Below, in pieces: positions 8,249-16,736 of a stretch of DNA of 53,247 bases. Below the pieces are notes generated by a model. That model saw only the letters and a program-made list of their open reading frames with translations, ran no database searches and was not told where the DNA came from. Origin of the DNA: an uncultured Oleiphilus sp. (lineage in GTDB: Bacteria; Pseudomonadota; Gammaproteobacteria; Pseudomonadales; Oleiphilaceae); the NCBI GenBank assembly GCA_913020495.1, contig CAJWBJ010000013.1:1-53247 (forward strand). Direction: 5' to 3'. The translations under genes were made by a program, and so were the position numbers. Position 1 is the first letter of the stretch. Each line of letters starts with the position of its first letter.

Positions 8249-11200
8249 AAGCATTGAACCTAATTGATTTCCCTCTTGATGGCCTTTCTCTGATAGAAGC
8301 GAGTGCAGGTACAGGAAAAACGTATGCACTAGCAAACCTCTATCTAAGATATTTGCTTGAAAAGCAATTTACAGTGGATCAAATTCTAGTGGTGACATTT
8401 ACAGAAGCTGCCACTCAAGAATTAAAAGACCGTATTCGATGTCGTATAAAAGAATTAGGTGAAGTCTTTGACGGACTCGAAACCGAAGATGATGTGTTAT
8501 CGACTTTGTTTCAGGCTTCGTTAAGTAAAGAAACGGTGAATGCTGACCGGTTTCGTTTAAAAATAGCCGAGCGTCAGATAGACCAGGCAGAAATTCATAC
8601 CATTCATGGTTTTTGTCAGCAGTTATTGCGTCTTCATGCTTTAGATTCAAGGTCACCCCTAAAACAAAATTTACTGGAAGATCAAAAACCATTGTTAAAG
8701 CAGGTGATTGAGGATTTCTGGCGTCAACAGGTATTGGCTTTAGAAGCGAATGAATTAGCTTATGTTTGTAATAAATGGTCATCTCCAGAAGCGCTATTAA
8801 AATCAATTACACCGTTATTGAATCGCTCGCCAGCCTTACTTATTCCCGCCGCTATTGAGGGAGGGGTGATTGCATGGCGCCGTTGCTATACAGATTCATT
8901 GTCTTGGTTTTCGACATTAAAAGAAAAAACGCTGGAATGTATTGATGAATTAGATGAGCTGATTGCTAAATCGAGTTTAAAGCGATTGAAGGATAAGCAA
9001 AACTGGTTGAATAAAATTAGAGTCTGGGGGAAAGAGGATCGCATTGACTTTTCTTTTCCTAGTGCTGGAAAAAGAACTAACTTATTTCATGATTTTTTAC
9101 CTGAAAATCTACTTGCTCAAACGAAAGCTAAAGGTGTTCCACCTGAGCACCCTTATTTTGATTTTTTAGCAAGGCACCTGGCCAGTGAGCCCGTTTCATT
9201 GCAGGCACAATTTATAGTTCAAGCATATCAGCTTGTGTATGAAATGCTTGAACAGTTAAAAGCAGAGCAGCGGGTATTAAGTTTTGATGATCTGATTCTG
9301 AACGTATCTAAAGCATTAAAATTAGACCCTCTTGTGTCTGATGGAATTTATTCAAACAGTCTTGATTCAAACAGTTCAGGTGTAAAGAACGCTTTCGCTG
9401 AATCGGTTCGTGCTAGTTACTCGGTCGCGTTAATTGATGAATTTCAAGATACTGATCAAACTCAGTATCATATCTTTAGCACCTTATTTGGTGCTGGTGC
9501 AGGGCTAGAAGCATCCAGACTGGTTTTAATTGGTGACCCAAAACAAGCGATTTACTCTTTTCGTGGCGGTGATATCGCGACCTATTTAAAAGCTAAAAAT
9601 GAAATAGCTACTCACCCTAGTGGTGCTGTTTTTACCATGGACACTAATTGGCGTTCATCTCCTCAAATGGTCGGCGCAGTGAACGCCATGTTTTCTGGTG
9701 TAGAAAACCCATTTAGAGCAGAAGATATTCCTTTCCAGCCGGTGATGGCAGCTAAAAGTGCAAATAGTGCACTTTCAAATACCGCTTTATTTATTACTCA
9801 ATTATCAGCAACAGACATTAATAAAGAACAAATGTCATTAGCGCTTGCCGATCATAGTGTTCAGCAAATACGAAGCCTGTTAGATAGCTTTATCGACTCA
9901 GGAAATGAACAAACATTTAAAAATTCGGATATCGCGATCTTGGTTCGTTCCGGTGCAGAAGGCGAGTTAATAAAGCAACGCCTATCTAATATTGGTATCA
10001 GCGCTAGTTTTGAAGGTAAATCCAGTATTTTTGAATCACCGGAAGCACAAGCTATTTATTTTCTATTGCATGCGGTAGCTGACCCTAAAAATGAATTTGC
10101 TGTGCGGCGCTGCTTAGCTGAAATGCTATATGGCATAGATGATGAACAATATAAAAAATTAAATGATGAAACAGACGTTCTATCGACTTATTTAATTATA
10201 TTTGAAGGCTTACATAAGCGCTGGGTGAGTTCGGGTATATTGGCTATGATACGTGAGGCTTTAAGGCAGTTGAATGTATATGACCATTGGAAGTCTTTGT
10301 GTACAGATACTGGAGTAAAGGATAGTAGCTGGGAGCGAAGCCTCTCAAATATCAATCAACTAGCAGAATTGCTGCAAGTTCAATCACGTACTTATCGTGG
10401 ACATTTTGCTTTAATACGTTGGCTTCGAGACTCTATATCCAGTGCAAATACTGCTGATGATGAAAGCAAACTTCGATTAGAAAGTGATGAACAACTGATC
10501 CGCATTGTAACGATCCATAAGAGTAAAGGCTTGGAGTATCCTTTTGTTTTTGTGCCATTTTTATTTAGTGGGCGTGGTGCTGACGAGGCATGGTTCTATT
10601 CTTATAAAAAGGGCGATCCAAAAGGTTACTTAACCTTAGATTTACTTAAAGATGAAACTCACTTAGAACAAGCTGATGATGAGCGTTTAGCTGAAGATGT
10701 GCGTTTGTTATATGTCGCGATAACGCGTGCTAAGTATCAATGCTATGTAGGAACTACTGCCTACAAAGGGCAGGGTAAAATTTCACTTGGCTTGGCCAAG
10801 ACAGCCTGGGCATATCTACTTTTTCAGGGAGAAGCACCAAAACCGTTGAGTGATGAGGTATTAATGGATTGCCTTACTACATTTCAGCAGCGGTATAAGG
10901 AGTTGATTGAGATTCAGCAGTTAAGTGTTGATGATTTGGGCCTTCAGGGTCTGGGGGCTAATAGGTCGTCTGAAACGAAAACTGAAGCGCATAAGGATCT
11001 TCAGATACAAATCCTGCAGAACCGCGTTGAGAATAACTGGAGAGTACAAAGCTTTACCGGTTTAATGCATGAGAATCATGCTCAGAATAAGCAGATGACA
11101 CAAAGTCATAGTAGTCCTGCCTTAAGTGAATCCATCAGTATTTTTGGTTTTCCAAAGGGAAGCCGGGCAGGCACATTTCTTCATACATTGTTTGAGAGTG

Positions 11201-11892
11201 TGTTATTCGACACAGCAGAGCCAATCGTTCATCTCCAAAGTCAATACGACTCTTTGGGGTCGCTTATTCATTCAAAATTGAGTTTAAGTAAATTAGTTGA
11301 AGAAGAGTTAGTTGATCAATGGAGCATCTATTTGCAAACCTGGATAAAATCGGTACTTGCTTTTCCTCTCGGTGATAAGGTTTGTCTTGCTGATTTAAAA
11401 GAACAAGATTATATCTCTGAAATGGCTTTTCATTTTCCTGTGCAACAACTCCAGTCTCATCGCTTTAATGCATTACTGAATAGCTATAACGATCAAGCAG
11501 GTAATATTGATTTCAGAACGTTTGGAGGGCATTTGAAAGGGGCAATTGATTTAGTCTTCAAAGCAAATGGTCAATATTTTATTCTGGATTACAAATCGAA
11601 CTATTTAGGTGACTCAATAGAAGCTTACCAAGAAGAAGCGTTGCAGGGAGTGATGTCAGAGCATCGATATGATGTGCAATACCTTCTCTACACCTTGGCG
11701 ACACATCGATATTTGAAGCATCGTCTAGGTGAGTCATATCACTATGAACGTGATTTCGGCGGCGTATATTATTTGTTTTTAAGAGGGCTTGCTTTGGACT
11801 CAGCTGGTGAATATCCCAATACTGGTATTGTATTCACTAAACCTCAATTTGAATTGATTGATGCTTTGGATCGTGAGGTTTCAGGTTTATGA
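8245..11892 (+). CDS. recB: Exodeoxyribonuclease V subunit beta (RecB)
   Basis: 1215 aa: a UvrD/Rep-type SF1A 3'-5' helicase plus the RecBCD nuclease. Helicase motifs in order: I (ASAGTGKTY, about residue 20), II (ALIDEFQDTDQTQ), III (GDPKQAIYSFRGGD), IV (TNWRSS), V (IVTIHKSKGLEYPFVFVP) and VI (LLYVAITRAK). The C-terminal nuclease has the His in GTFLHTLFE, the Asp in GAIDLVF and the DYK triad in YFILDYKSNYLG. All catalytic residues are present, so the enzyme should be active. It overlaps both neighbours by 4 nt in the recC-recB-recD operon. Confidence 0.97.
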   Translation: MKALNLIDFPLDGLSLIEASAGTGKTYALANLYLRYLLEKQFTVDQILVVTFTEAATQELKDRIRCRIKELGEVFDGLETEDDVLSTLFQASLSKETVNADRFRLKIAERQIDQAEIHTIHGFCQQLLRLHALDSRSPLKQNLLEDQKPLLKQVIEDFWRQQVLALEANELAYVCNKWSSPEALLKSITPLLNRSPALLIPAAIEGGVIAWRRCYTDSLSWFSTLKEKTLECIDELDELIAKSSLKRLKDKQNWLNKIRVWGKEDRIDFSFPSAGKRTNLFHDFLPENLLAQTKAKGVPPEHPYFDFLARHLASEPVSLQAQFIVQAYQLVYEMLEQLKAEQRVLSFDDLILNVSKALKLDPLVSDGIYSNSLDSNSSGVKNAFAESVRASYSVALIDEFQDTDQTQYHIFSTLFGAGAGLEASRLVLIGDPKQAIYSFRGGDIATYLKAKNEIATHPSGAVFTMDTNWRSSPQMVGAVNAMFSGVENPFRAEDIPFQPVMAAKSANSALSNTALFITQLSATDINKEQMSLALADHSVQQIRSLLDSFIDSGNEQTFKNSDIAILVRSGAEGELIKQRLSNIGISASFEGKSSIFESPEAQAIYFLLHAVADPKNEFAVRRCLAEMLYGIDDEQYKKLNDETDVLSTYLIIFEGLHKRWVSSGILAMIREALRQLNVYDHWKSLCTDTGVKDSSWERSLSNINQLAELLQVQSRTYRGHFALIRWLRDSISSANTADDESKLRLESDEQLIRIVTIHKSKGLEYPFVFVPFLFSGRGADEAWFYSYKKGDPKGYLTLDLLKDETHLEQADDERLAEDVRLLYVAITRAKYQCYVGTTAYKGQGKISLGLAKTAWAYLLFQGEAPKPLSDEVLMDCLTTFQQRYKELIEIQQLSVDDLGLQGLGANRSSETKTEAHKDLQIQILQNRVENNWRVQSFTGLMHENHAQNKQMTQSHSSPALSESISIFGFPKGSRAGTFLHTLFESVLFDTAEPIVHLQSQYDSLGSLIHSKLSLSKLVEEELVDQWSIYLQTWIKSVLAFPLGDKVCLADLKEQDYISEMAFHFPVQQLQSHRFNALLNSYNDQAGNIDFRTFGGHLKGAIDLVFKANGQYFILDYKSNYLGDSIEAYQEEALQGVMSEHRYDVQYLLYTLATHRYLKHRLGESYHYERDFGGVYYLFLRGLALDSAGEYPNTGIVFTKPQFELIDALDREVSGL

Positions 11893-13904
11893 GTTTATTA
11901 AAGCATTCTCTATTGAAACGTTTAGCGAGAAATATTGATCTCGGCATTAGCCCGCTTCGCTGGATAGACTTATATTCGGCGCAATATATTTCGGATTGCC
12001 AGCAAGAAGGTTATCAAGGTGAGGGCCAGCAAGAGGTTGTAGCACTTGCGGTTTTGGTTTCATTTGCAAGCAGTAGTGGTGAGACTTACCTTTCTTTAGC
12101 GAACCTGCCTAAAAATATGCTATCGCCATTTGAATTTCCAGATCTCACTCTTACAGAGTGGACGGACAAACTGAGTTGTTCTTCAGCCATCAGAGTCGTG
12201 CCTCGTGACTCTTTGAGCTCGTTTCCATTAGAGCTTGTTGTTAACGAAAATGTAAAACAAGCACCATTGGTTTTGTGGGCCGGTAGGTTGTATTTAGCCC
12301 GCTATTGGCAGTTTCATCAAAAATGGGAGCGCTGGCTCCATGAGCAATCATTGGTGGAGTGTGAAGTTGAAGAACCGCATTTACCTATTTTGGCGGGACA
12401 AATTCATGATGTCTTTCAATTTTCTAGAGAAGAAAGCAGCTCAGAAGTGTTAAATTGGCAGGTAATATCTGCTGCACATACATTACTGCAACACTTTAGT
12501 TTAATTACGGGGGGGCCCGGGACAGGGAAAACAACCACGGCTGCGAGTTTGTTATATTTACTCATGCAACGTAATAAGCTTACCGAGACAAAACTTCAGA
12601 GTGCTCATTTATCTGTTAAATTACTCGCTCCCACTGGTAAAGCAGCCATAAAATTAGCCGACTCAATTCGTCATCATCTACAGTCTATTGAGTCTCGTCT
12701 TTTAGGCTCAGACCTAAAATCAATACGCATGAGCGATTGTTTACCAAAAAGCGGTGAAACCATTCATCGTTTTCTTTATGAGCAGGGGGCGTTAAGAGAA
12801 TCACTCAATCAGGACCGTTTGTTTGATAGTGAAGAAGTTTTGTTAGGGGAGCAAGAAAGTCGTAAAGCGCTAGTTGATATTGTTGTGATTGATGAAGCTT
12901 CAATGATTGATTTAGCTTTGATGGTAGAATTGATTCAAGTGATACCTGCAAGTGCTCAAGTGATTATGTTGGGTGATCATCACCAATTACCGGCTGTAGA
13001 GCCCGGACAAGTTTTTTCTGAGTGTGTTGCCCGATATGCTCATTACCGTTACAGCCCATTCTTTTCAGAACAGCTATCGTTATTGAGTGGCTTTAATGCA
13101 GAAAGTATACGGTGTGAGAGTGCTCTTTCCAAAAAAGATACAAATGAGAACCATAATGAAGCTGTGTTTCACCCTGTTTGTCAGTTACGAAAAACTTATC
13201 GCTTTGGTGGCGACCTGAAAACAGCAGCTGAACAAATTAAACTAGGGCAGAATCGAGCGTTCAAACAACAGTTTAACTTTCAGAGAGAAACTCAGGAACA
13301 GGTTGTTAGTTGGCATTCCTTAAGTGGTCAAGAGCAAGCCGGTTTATCAATGGTTTCTGATTATAGTAACTATTTTGAATGTTTAAAAACTAAGCCTCAT
13401 TTATCAGATTTAGTCATTGCGTTTGATCAGTTTCAATTGCTTTGCTCCACGCATGAAGGTCCATTAGGTGTAACGCAAATGAATGAGTTGATCGAAACTC
13501 AATTTATATACCAGCATGAGCCTCACAGGCGTTACGGGAGTGGTTTTTATCATGGCAAAGCGATTTTGGTCACGCGGAATCATGCTCATCTGGGCGTATT
13601 TAATGGAGATGTAGGTTTTGTGATTGCGGATGCTTGTAACCCGAGCAACTGGCAGATTCACTTTCCAGTTCAAAATCAATCTGCTTTAGTCGTGGCACCG
13701 GGTCGGTTGCGGGAATGGCAACCGGCTTATGCGATGACCGTGCATAAAAGTCAGGGTTCAGAATATCAGCATGTCGGCGTTATATTAGCTGGCTACGCTA
13801 AAGAACTACTTTCAAGGGCTTTGCTGTATACGGCCCTTACGCGAAGTAAATTGTCTTGTGATATTTGGGCTAGTAGTGAATCGCTTGATCAGGCGTTTAA
13901 GTAA
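11889..13904 (+). CDS. recD: Exodeoxyribonuclease V subunit alpha (RecD)
   Basis: 671 aa, an SF1B 5'-3' helicase and the fast motor of RecBCD. Walker A is TGGPGTGKTTTAASLL, motif II VVIDEASMIDLALM, motif III LGDHHQLPAVEPG, motif V AYAMTVHKSQGSEYQHV and motif VI LYTALTRSK. The N-terminal region contacting RecB is present, and the length is close to E. coli RecD. An ATGA overlap with recB supports coupled expression. It ends 8 bp from the convergent FAD monooxygenase gene, without an obvious terminator between them. Confidence 0.96.
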   Translation: MSLLKHSLLKRLARNIDLGISPLRWIDLYSAQYISDCQQEGYQGEGQQEVVALAVLVSFASSSGETYLSLANLPKNMLSPFEFPDLTLTEWTDKLSCSSAIRVVPRDSLSSFPLELVVNENVKQAPLVLWAGRLYLARYWQFHQKWERWLHEQSLVECEVEEPHLPILAGQIHDVFQFSREESSSEVLNWQVISAAHTLLQHFSLITGGPGTGKTTTAASLLYLLMQRNKLTETKLQSAHLSVKLLAPTGKAAIKLADSIRHHLQSIESRLLGSDLKSIRMSDCLPKSGETIHRFLYEQGALRESLNQDRLFDSEEVLLGEQESRKALVDIVVIDEASMIDLALMVELIQVIPASAQVIMLGDHHQLPAVEPGQVFSECVARYAHYRYSPFFSEQLSLLSGFNAESIRCESALSKKDTNENHNEAVFHPVCQLRKTYRFGGDLKTAAEQIKLGQNRAFKQQFNFQRETQEQVVSWHSLSGQEQAGLSMVSDYSNYFECLKTKPHLSDLVIAFDQFQLLCSTHEGPLGVTQMNELIETQFIYQHEPHRRYGSGFYHGKAILVTRNHAHLGVFNGDVGFVIADACNPSNWQIHFPVQNQSALVVAPGRLREWQPAYAMTVHKSQGSEYQHVGVILAGYAKELLSRALLYTALTRSKLSCDIWASSESLDQAFK

Positions 13905-13912
13905 ATGCTCAT

Positions 13913-15148
13913 TTATTGGTTTGGTTTTCTTTTGCCTGTGCACCACGCTAAAAAGCGATAAACAGGTTTATTGAATACCCACTTCCCATGCATAGAAACA
14001 AAAGTCATGAATGCTGATGTAAATTTGAATAACAGTATATGGGAGGCAGAGTAGAGATTAAGTCTAGTCTGAATACTTATACTGCGAATAAATGGGTGCT
14101 GCTTACTTGAGGGTGGTTTTCCTAAACATACACTCAATAATTTTGCCGACTGCATTGCCCAAGTGCAGCCAATGCCTGTTAGAGGGTCAGCGGTTAGTTT
14201 TGTGTCTCCGACTAACGCTAAGGCATTTAAACGTAACCGAACTGACTGTGGTGATGAATCTTTCACTACAATAATGCTCTCTAGTTGGTCTCCAACATTA
14301 ATACCTTGTTTTGCGATAAAATTAATTAATCGCTTGAAGCTCTGTTCGTGTGTTTCTTGTTTCGATTCATATTCATGACGAGGCAAATACCATGAAATTA
14401 ATATCCGTTGGCGATTAGGGAACAAACCAATATATTCTTGTCCTTGTCTGAGTGACCATACATGGCTTTGAGTGAGTTTAGTTCCGGTAGAAAAATAGCT
14501 AAATAAAGCAATGCGCTCATTATCTGTTTTCTTAATAGTGCCATTAGCAAGCTTGGTGACTTCAGAATTTCGGCCATCTGCGCCAATAACTAATGGCGCT
14601 CGAAAACTCATGAGCTCATTGTCGAGAGTGGAAGCTCGTATACCAGAAACACGTTTACCAGACTTAATAAACGATTGAATTCGAAAGCCCATAAACAGTG
14701 TAATGTTTTTATGATTAAGCAAAGTTGCCCGTAGCGCGGGGTCTAAGTCACTGCGTTCGATATTAGCTGCGTCTAATTTGCCTTTGAAGGGAAATAAAAC
14801 AGAGAGATCCTGATGGTGAATATTCATTGCCGTCATTTGAGCGCTTTCATTTAACAAAGTCTCTAAAACGCCAAATTCCTTAAGTTTATTCACAGCATAA
14901 GGGTGAATAATATGAGTGCATATTTTTTTATAGGCTTGTAGTGATTGACGTTTTTCAAGAACTGCAACACGCCAACCTTTATTTGCAAGTTCCAGCGCAC
15001 TCATACAACCGGCAATACTGGCGCCAATGATAATGACATCATAGGCATGAGTTTGATATGTAGAAGGATTTTCAGGCACTAAACCGAGACTCAATGAGTG
15101 TTGAATTGTTACAGGCAAAGTATAGTGATAGGGTGAGCGGGGATGCAA
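13913..15148 (-). CDS. FAD-dependent monooxygenase, PHBH/UbiH-like
   Basis: 411 aa class A flavoprotein. The FAD-binding Rossmann motif IIIGASIAGCMSALELA starts near residue 39, with the FAD ribose Glu in VAVLEKR. The DG motif is VIGADGRNSEV, and the GD motif is LVGDTKLTADPLTGIGCTW near residue 330. This arrangement fits aromatic or polyene hydroxylases and geranylgeranyl-reductase-like enzymes; the substrate is unknown. The TTG start at 15148 gives an unusual 38-residue lead-in, so the true start may be an internal TTG or GTG. It is divergent from the SRPBCC gene with a 32-bp gap, suggesting shared control. Confidence 0.8.
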   Translation of the reverse strand: MHPRSPYHYTLPVTIQHSLSLGLVPENPSTYQTHAYDVIIIGASIAGCMSALELANKGWRVAVLEKRQSLQAYKKICTHIIHPYAVNKLKEFGVLETLLNESAQMTAMNIHHQDLSVLFPFKGKLDAANIERSDLDPALRATLLNHKNITLFMGFRIQSFIKSGKRVSGIRASTLDNELMSFRAPLVIGADGRNSEVTKLANGTIKKTDNERIALFSYFSTGTKLTQSHVWSLRQGQEYIGLFPNRQRILISWYLPRHEYESKQETHEQSFKRLINFIAKQGINVGDQLESIIVVKDSSPQSVRLRLNALALVGDTKLTADPLTGIGCTWAMQSAKLLSVCLGKPPSSKQHPFIRSISIQTRLNLYSASHILLFKFTSAFMTFVSMHGKWVFNKPVYRFLAWCTGKRKPNQ

Positions 15149-15180
15149 TCATTAAATCTAAAATAACAAAGGCATAATCA

Positions 15181-15633
15181 ATGATCGTTGATGTGAGTAC
15201 TGAATTACCATGTGCAGCAGAAGTTATTTTTGATCATATTAGAAGTCCAAAAGGGCTGAAATATGCAGCATCACCGATAGTTAGTTTTACATCAGTGGAG
15301 GAGCAAATTGACCCTGCACGATGGGAGGAGAAAAATTACCAATACTCAGTACACCTGTTTGGTTATATCCCTCTAGGTATTCACACTATGAGCTTTAGTT
15401 ATACTGTGAGCCCGGATAAATGGGCTGCGCGTGATAATGGCTATAGTCAGCTGTGTAAGACATGGGACCACCTTATGACGGTCAAAACTATAGAGGGTGG
15501 AGTCTTATATACTGATCGGGCAGAAATAAAGGCCGGCGCGCTCACACCTGTAATTTGGGTATTTGCGCAAATTTTATACCGACATCGACAACGCCGATGG
15601 CGAAAATTAGCAAATAAACTATTTCAGTATTAA
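15181..15633 (+). CDS. SRPBCC / START-like fold small-molecule-binding protein
   Basis: 150 aa. It has the polyketide-cyclase/START pattern: an N-terminal strand and helix VDVSTELPCAAEVIFDHIRSP, then alternating strands, then a long C-terminal amphipathic helix (LTPVIWVFAQILYRHRQRRW). No signal peptide. These folds bind hydrophobic ligands. Its divergent pairing with an FAD monooxygenase suggests both act on one lipid or aromatic compound (inference). It ends 7 bp before the convergent miaA end. Confidence 0.65.
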   Translation: MIVDVSTELPCAAEVIFDHIRSPKGLKYAASPIVSFTSVEEQIDPARWEEKNYQYSVHLFGYIPLGIHTMSFSYTVSPDKWAARDNGYSQLCKTWDHLMTVKTIEGGVLYTDRAEIKAGALTPVIWVFAQILYRHRQRRWRKLANKLFQY

Positions 15634-15640
15634 TGTTGTT

Positions 15641-16564
15641 TTATTGTTGGTGTATTAAAAACTGCTCAATCTTATTTTTAGCGTGCAGCATTAATTGGTC
15701 ATCCTGTTCTAACCAGTGAATCTGTAAGCCGCTTCTTTCCATTTTTCTAAACCATTTTTCCTGTTGTTTGGCAAAATAATGAATTGCAGAGTTCAGTTTT
15801 TGAAACATGTCGTTATAACTTAGTTCACCCTTTAGATGTCTAGCGATAAAGCGATACTCCAAGCCAAAAAAATCCAGCTTTTCCCAGCTAAGGCCGTTTG
15901 TATAAAGAGACTCTACCTCTTCAATCATGCCTTCTTTTAGGCGTAACTTGAGGCGGGACGTTATACGACGTCGCGTTTCTTCTCTTGCTACTGAGATACC
16001 TAAGATTAACGAAGAAAACGAAGGCCATGTTAATTCCGGCGCATTTCGTTGGCTTGACTCAGCAATATGAATTGCTTGTAGAAGGCGTTTTCTATCTTGT
16101 GTATCTGTTTCGTTATGCTGAGTAGGGTTAAGAGCTATTAAAATTGATTTCAACTCACTATCAGACTTTTTTTCGAGCAAGATACGTGTGTTTTCGTCAG
16201 GTTCCGCTATCGTTAACTTGTATCGATTTAAAACAGCGTCTAAATACATGCCTGTCCCACCAACAAGAAAGGGGAGTGCCTTTCGGTGAGAGATGTCTTG
16301 GAAGCTACAACAGAAATCTTTTGAAAACTCAAACAGGTTATATTCTTGATTAGGCTCAATGATATCAATCAAATGATAGGGTATATCTTGATAATCGACT
16401 AAGTCTTTACCTGTACCAATATCCATCCCTTGGTAAACCTGTCGCGAATCGGCAGAAATAATCTCGCCTGTGAAAATCTCTGCTAAGGAGACTGCCAGCT
16501 TTGTTTTTCCACTAGCAGTTGGTCCAAGGAGAGTAATTAAAGGTGAATGCTGGTCATGTGTCAT
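15641..16564 (-). CDS. miaA: tRNA dimethylallyltransferase, Bacteroidetes-like type
   Basis: 307 aa from the ATG at 16564. An upstream ATG at 16660 would add 32 residues that do not resemble the family, and neither start has a clear ribosome-binding site. MiaA transfers a dimethylallyl group to A37 of tRNAs that read UNN codons. The P-loop is LLGPTASGKT (about residues 12-21), followed by ISADSRQVYQGMDIGTGKD and LVGGTGMYLDAVL. The C-terminus (FFGLEYRFIARHLKGELSY, then FAKQQEKWFRKME) resembles Bacteroidetes MiaA rather than the gammaproteobacterial form, which has GYRQ and KRQ..WLR blocks. It is not in the usual mutL-miaA-hfq context, so it is probably a second, transferred copy. Confidence 0.88.
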   Translation of the reverse strand: MTHDQHSPLITLLGPTASGKTKLAVSLAEIFTGEIISADSRQVYQGMDIGTGKDLVDYQDIPYHLIDIIEPNQEYNLFEFSKDFCCSFQDISHRKALPFLVGGTGMYLDAVLNRYKLTIAEPDENTRILLEKKSDSELKSILIALNPTQHNETDTQDRKRLLQAIHIAESSQRNAPELTWPSFSSLILGISVAREETRRRITSRLKLRLKEGMIEEVESLYTNGLSWEKLDFFGLEYRFIARHLKGELSYNDMFQKLNSAIHYFAKQQEKWFRKMERSGLQIHWLEQDDQLMLHAKNKIEQFLIHQQ

Positions 16565-16736
16565 ATTATTGAAAAAATGGTCTTGAACGACGTTAAACTT
16601 CGTTATAGTGTTATCGGCTAAGAATTTGATGGACAAGTGTTTATTGACGCTGCCAATCATGACATAAGTAGCTTTGAAATTGGGATTATATTCTAGAGCG
16701 CTCCGGCGCGTCTAATAACAAGGAAAAAAAGAATCC

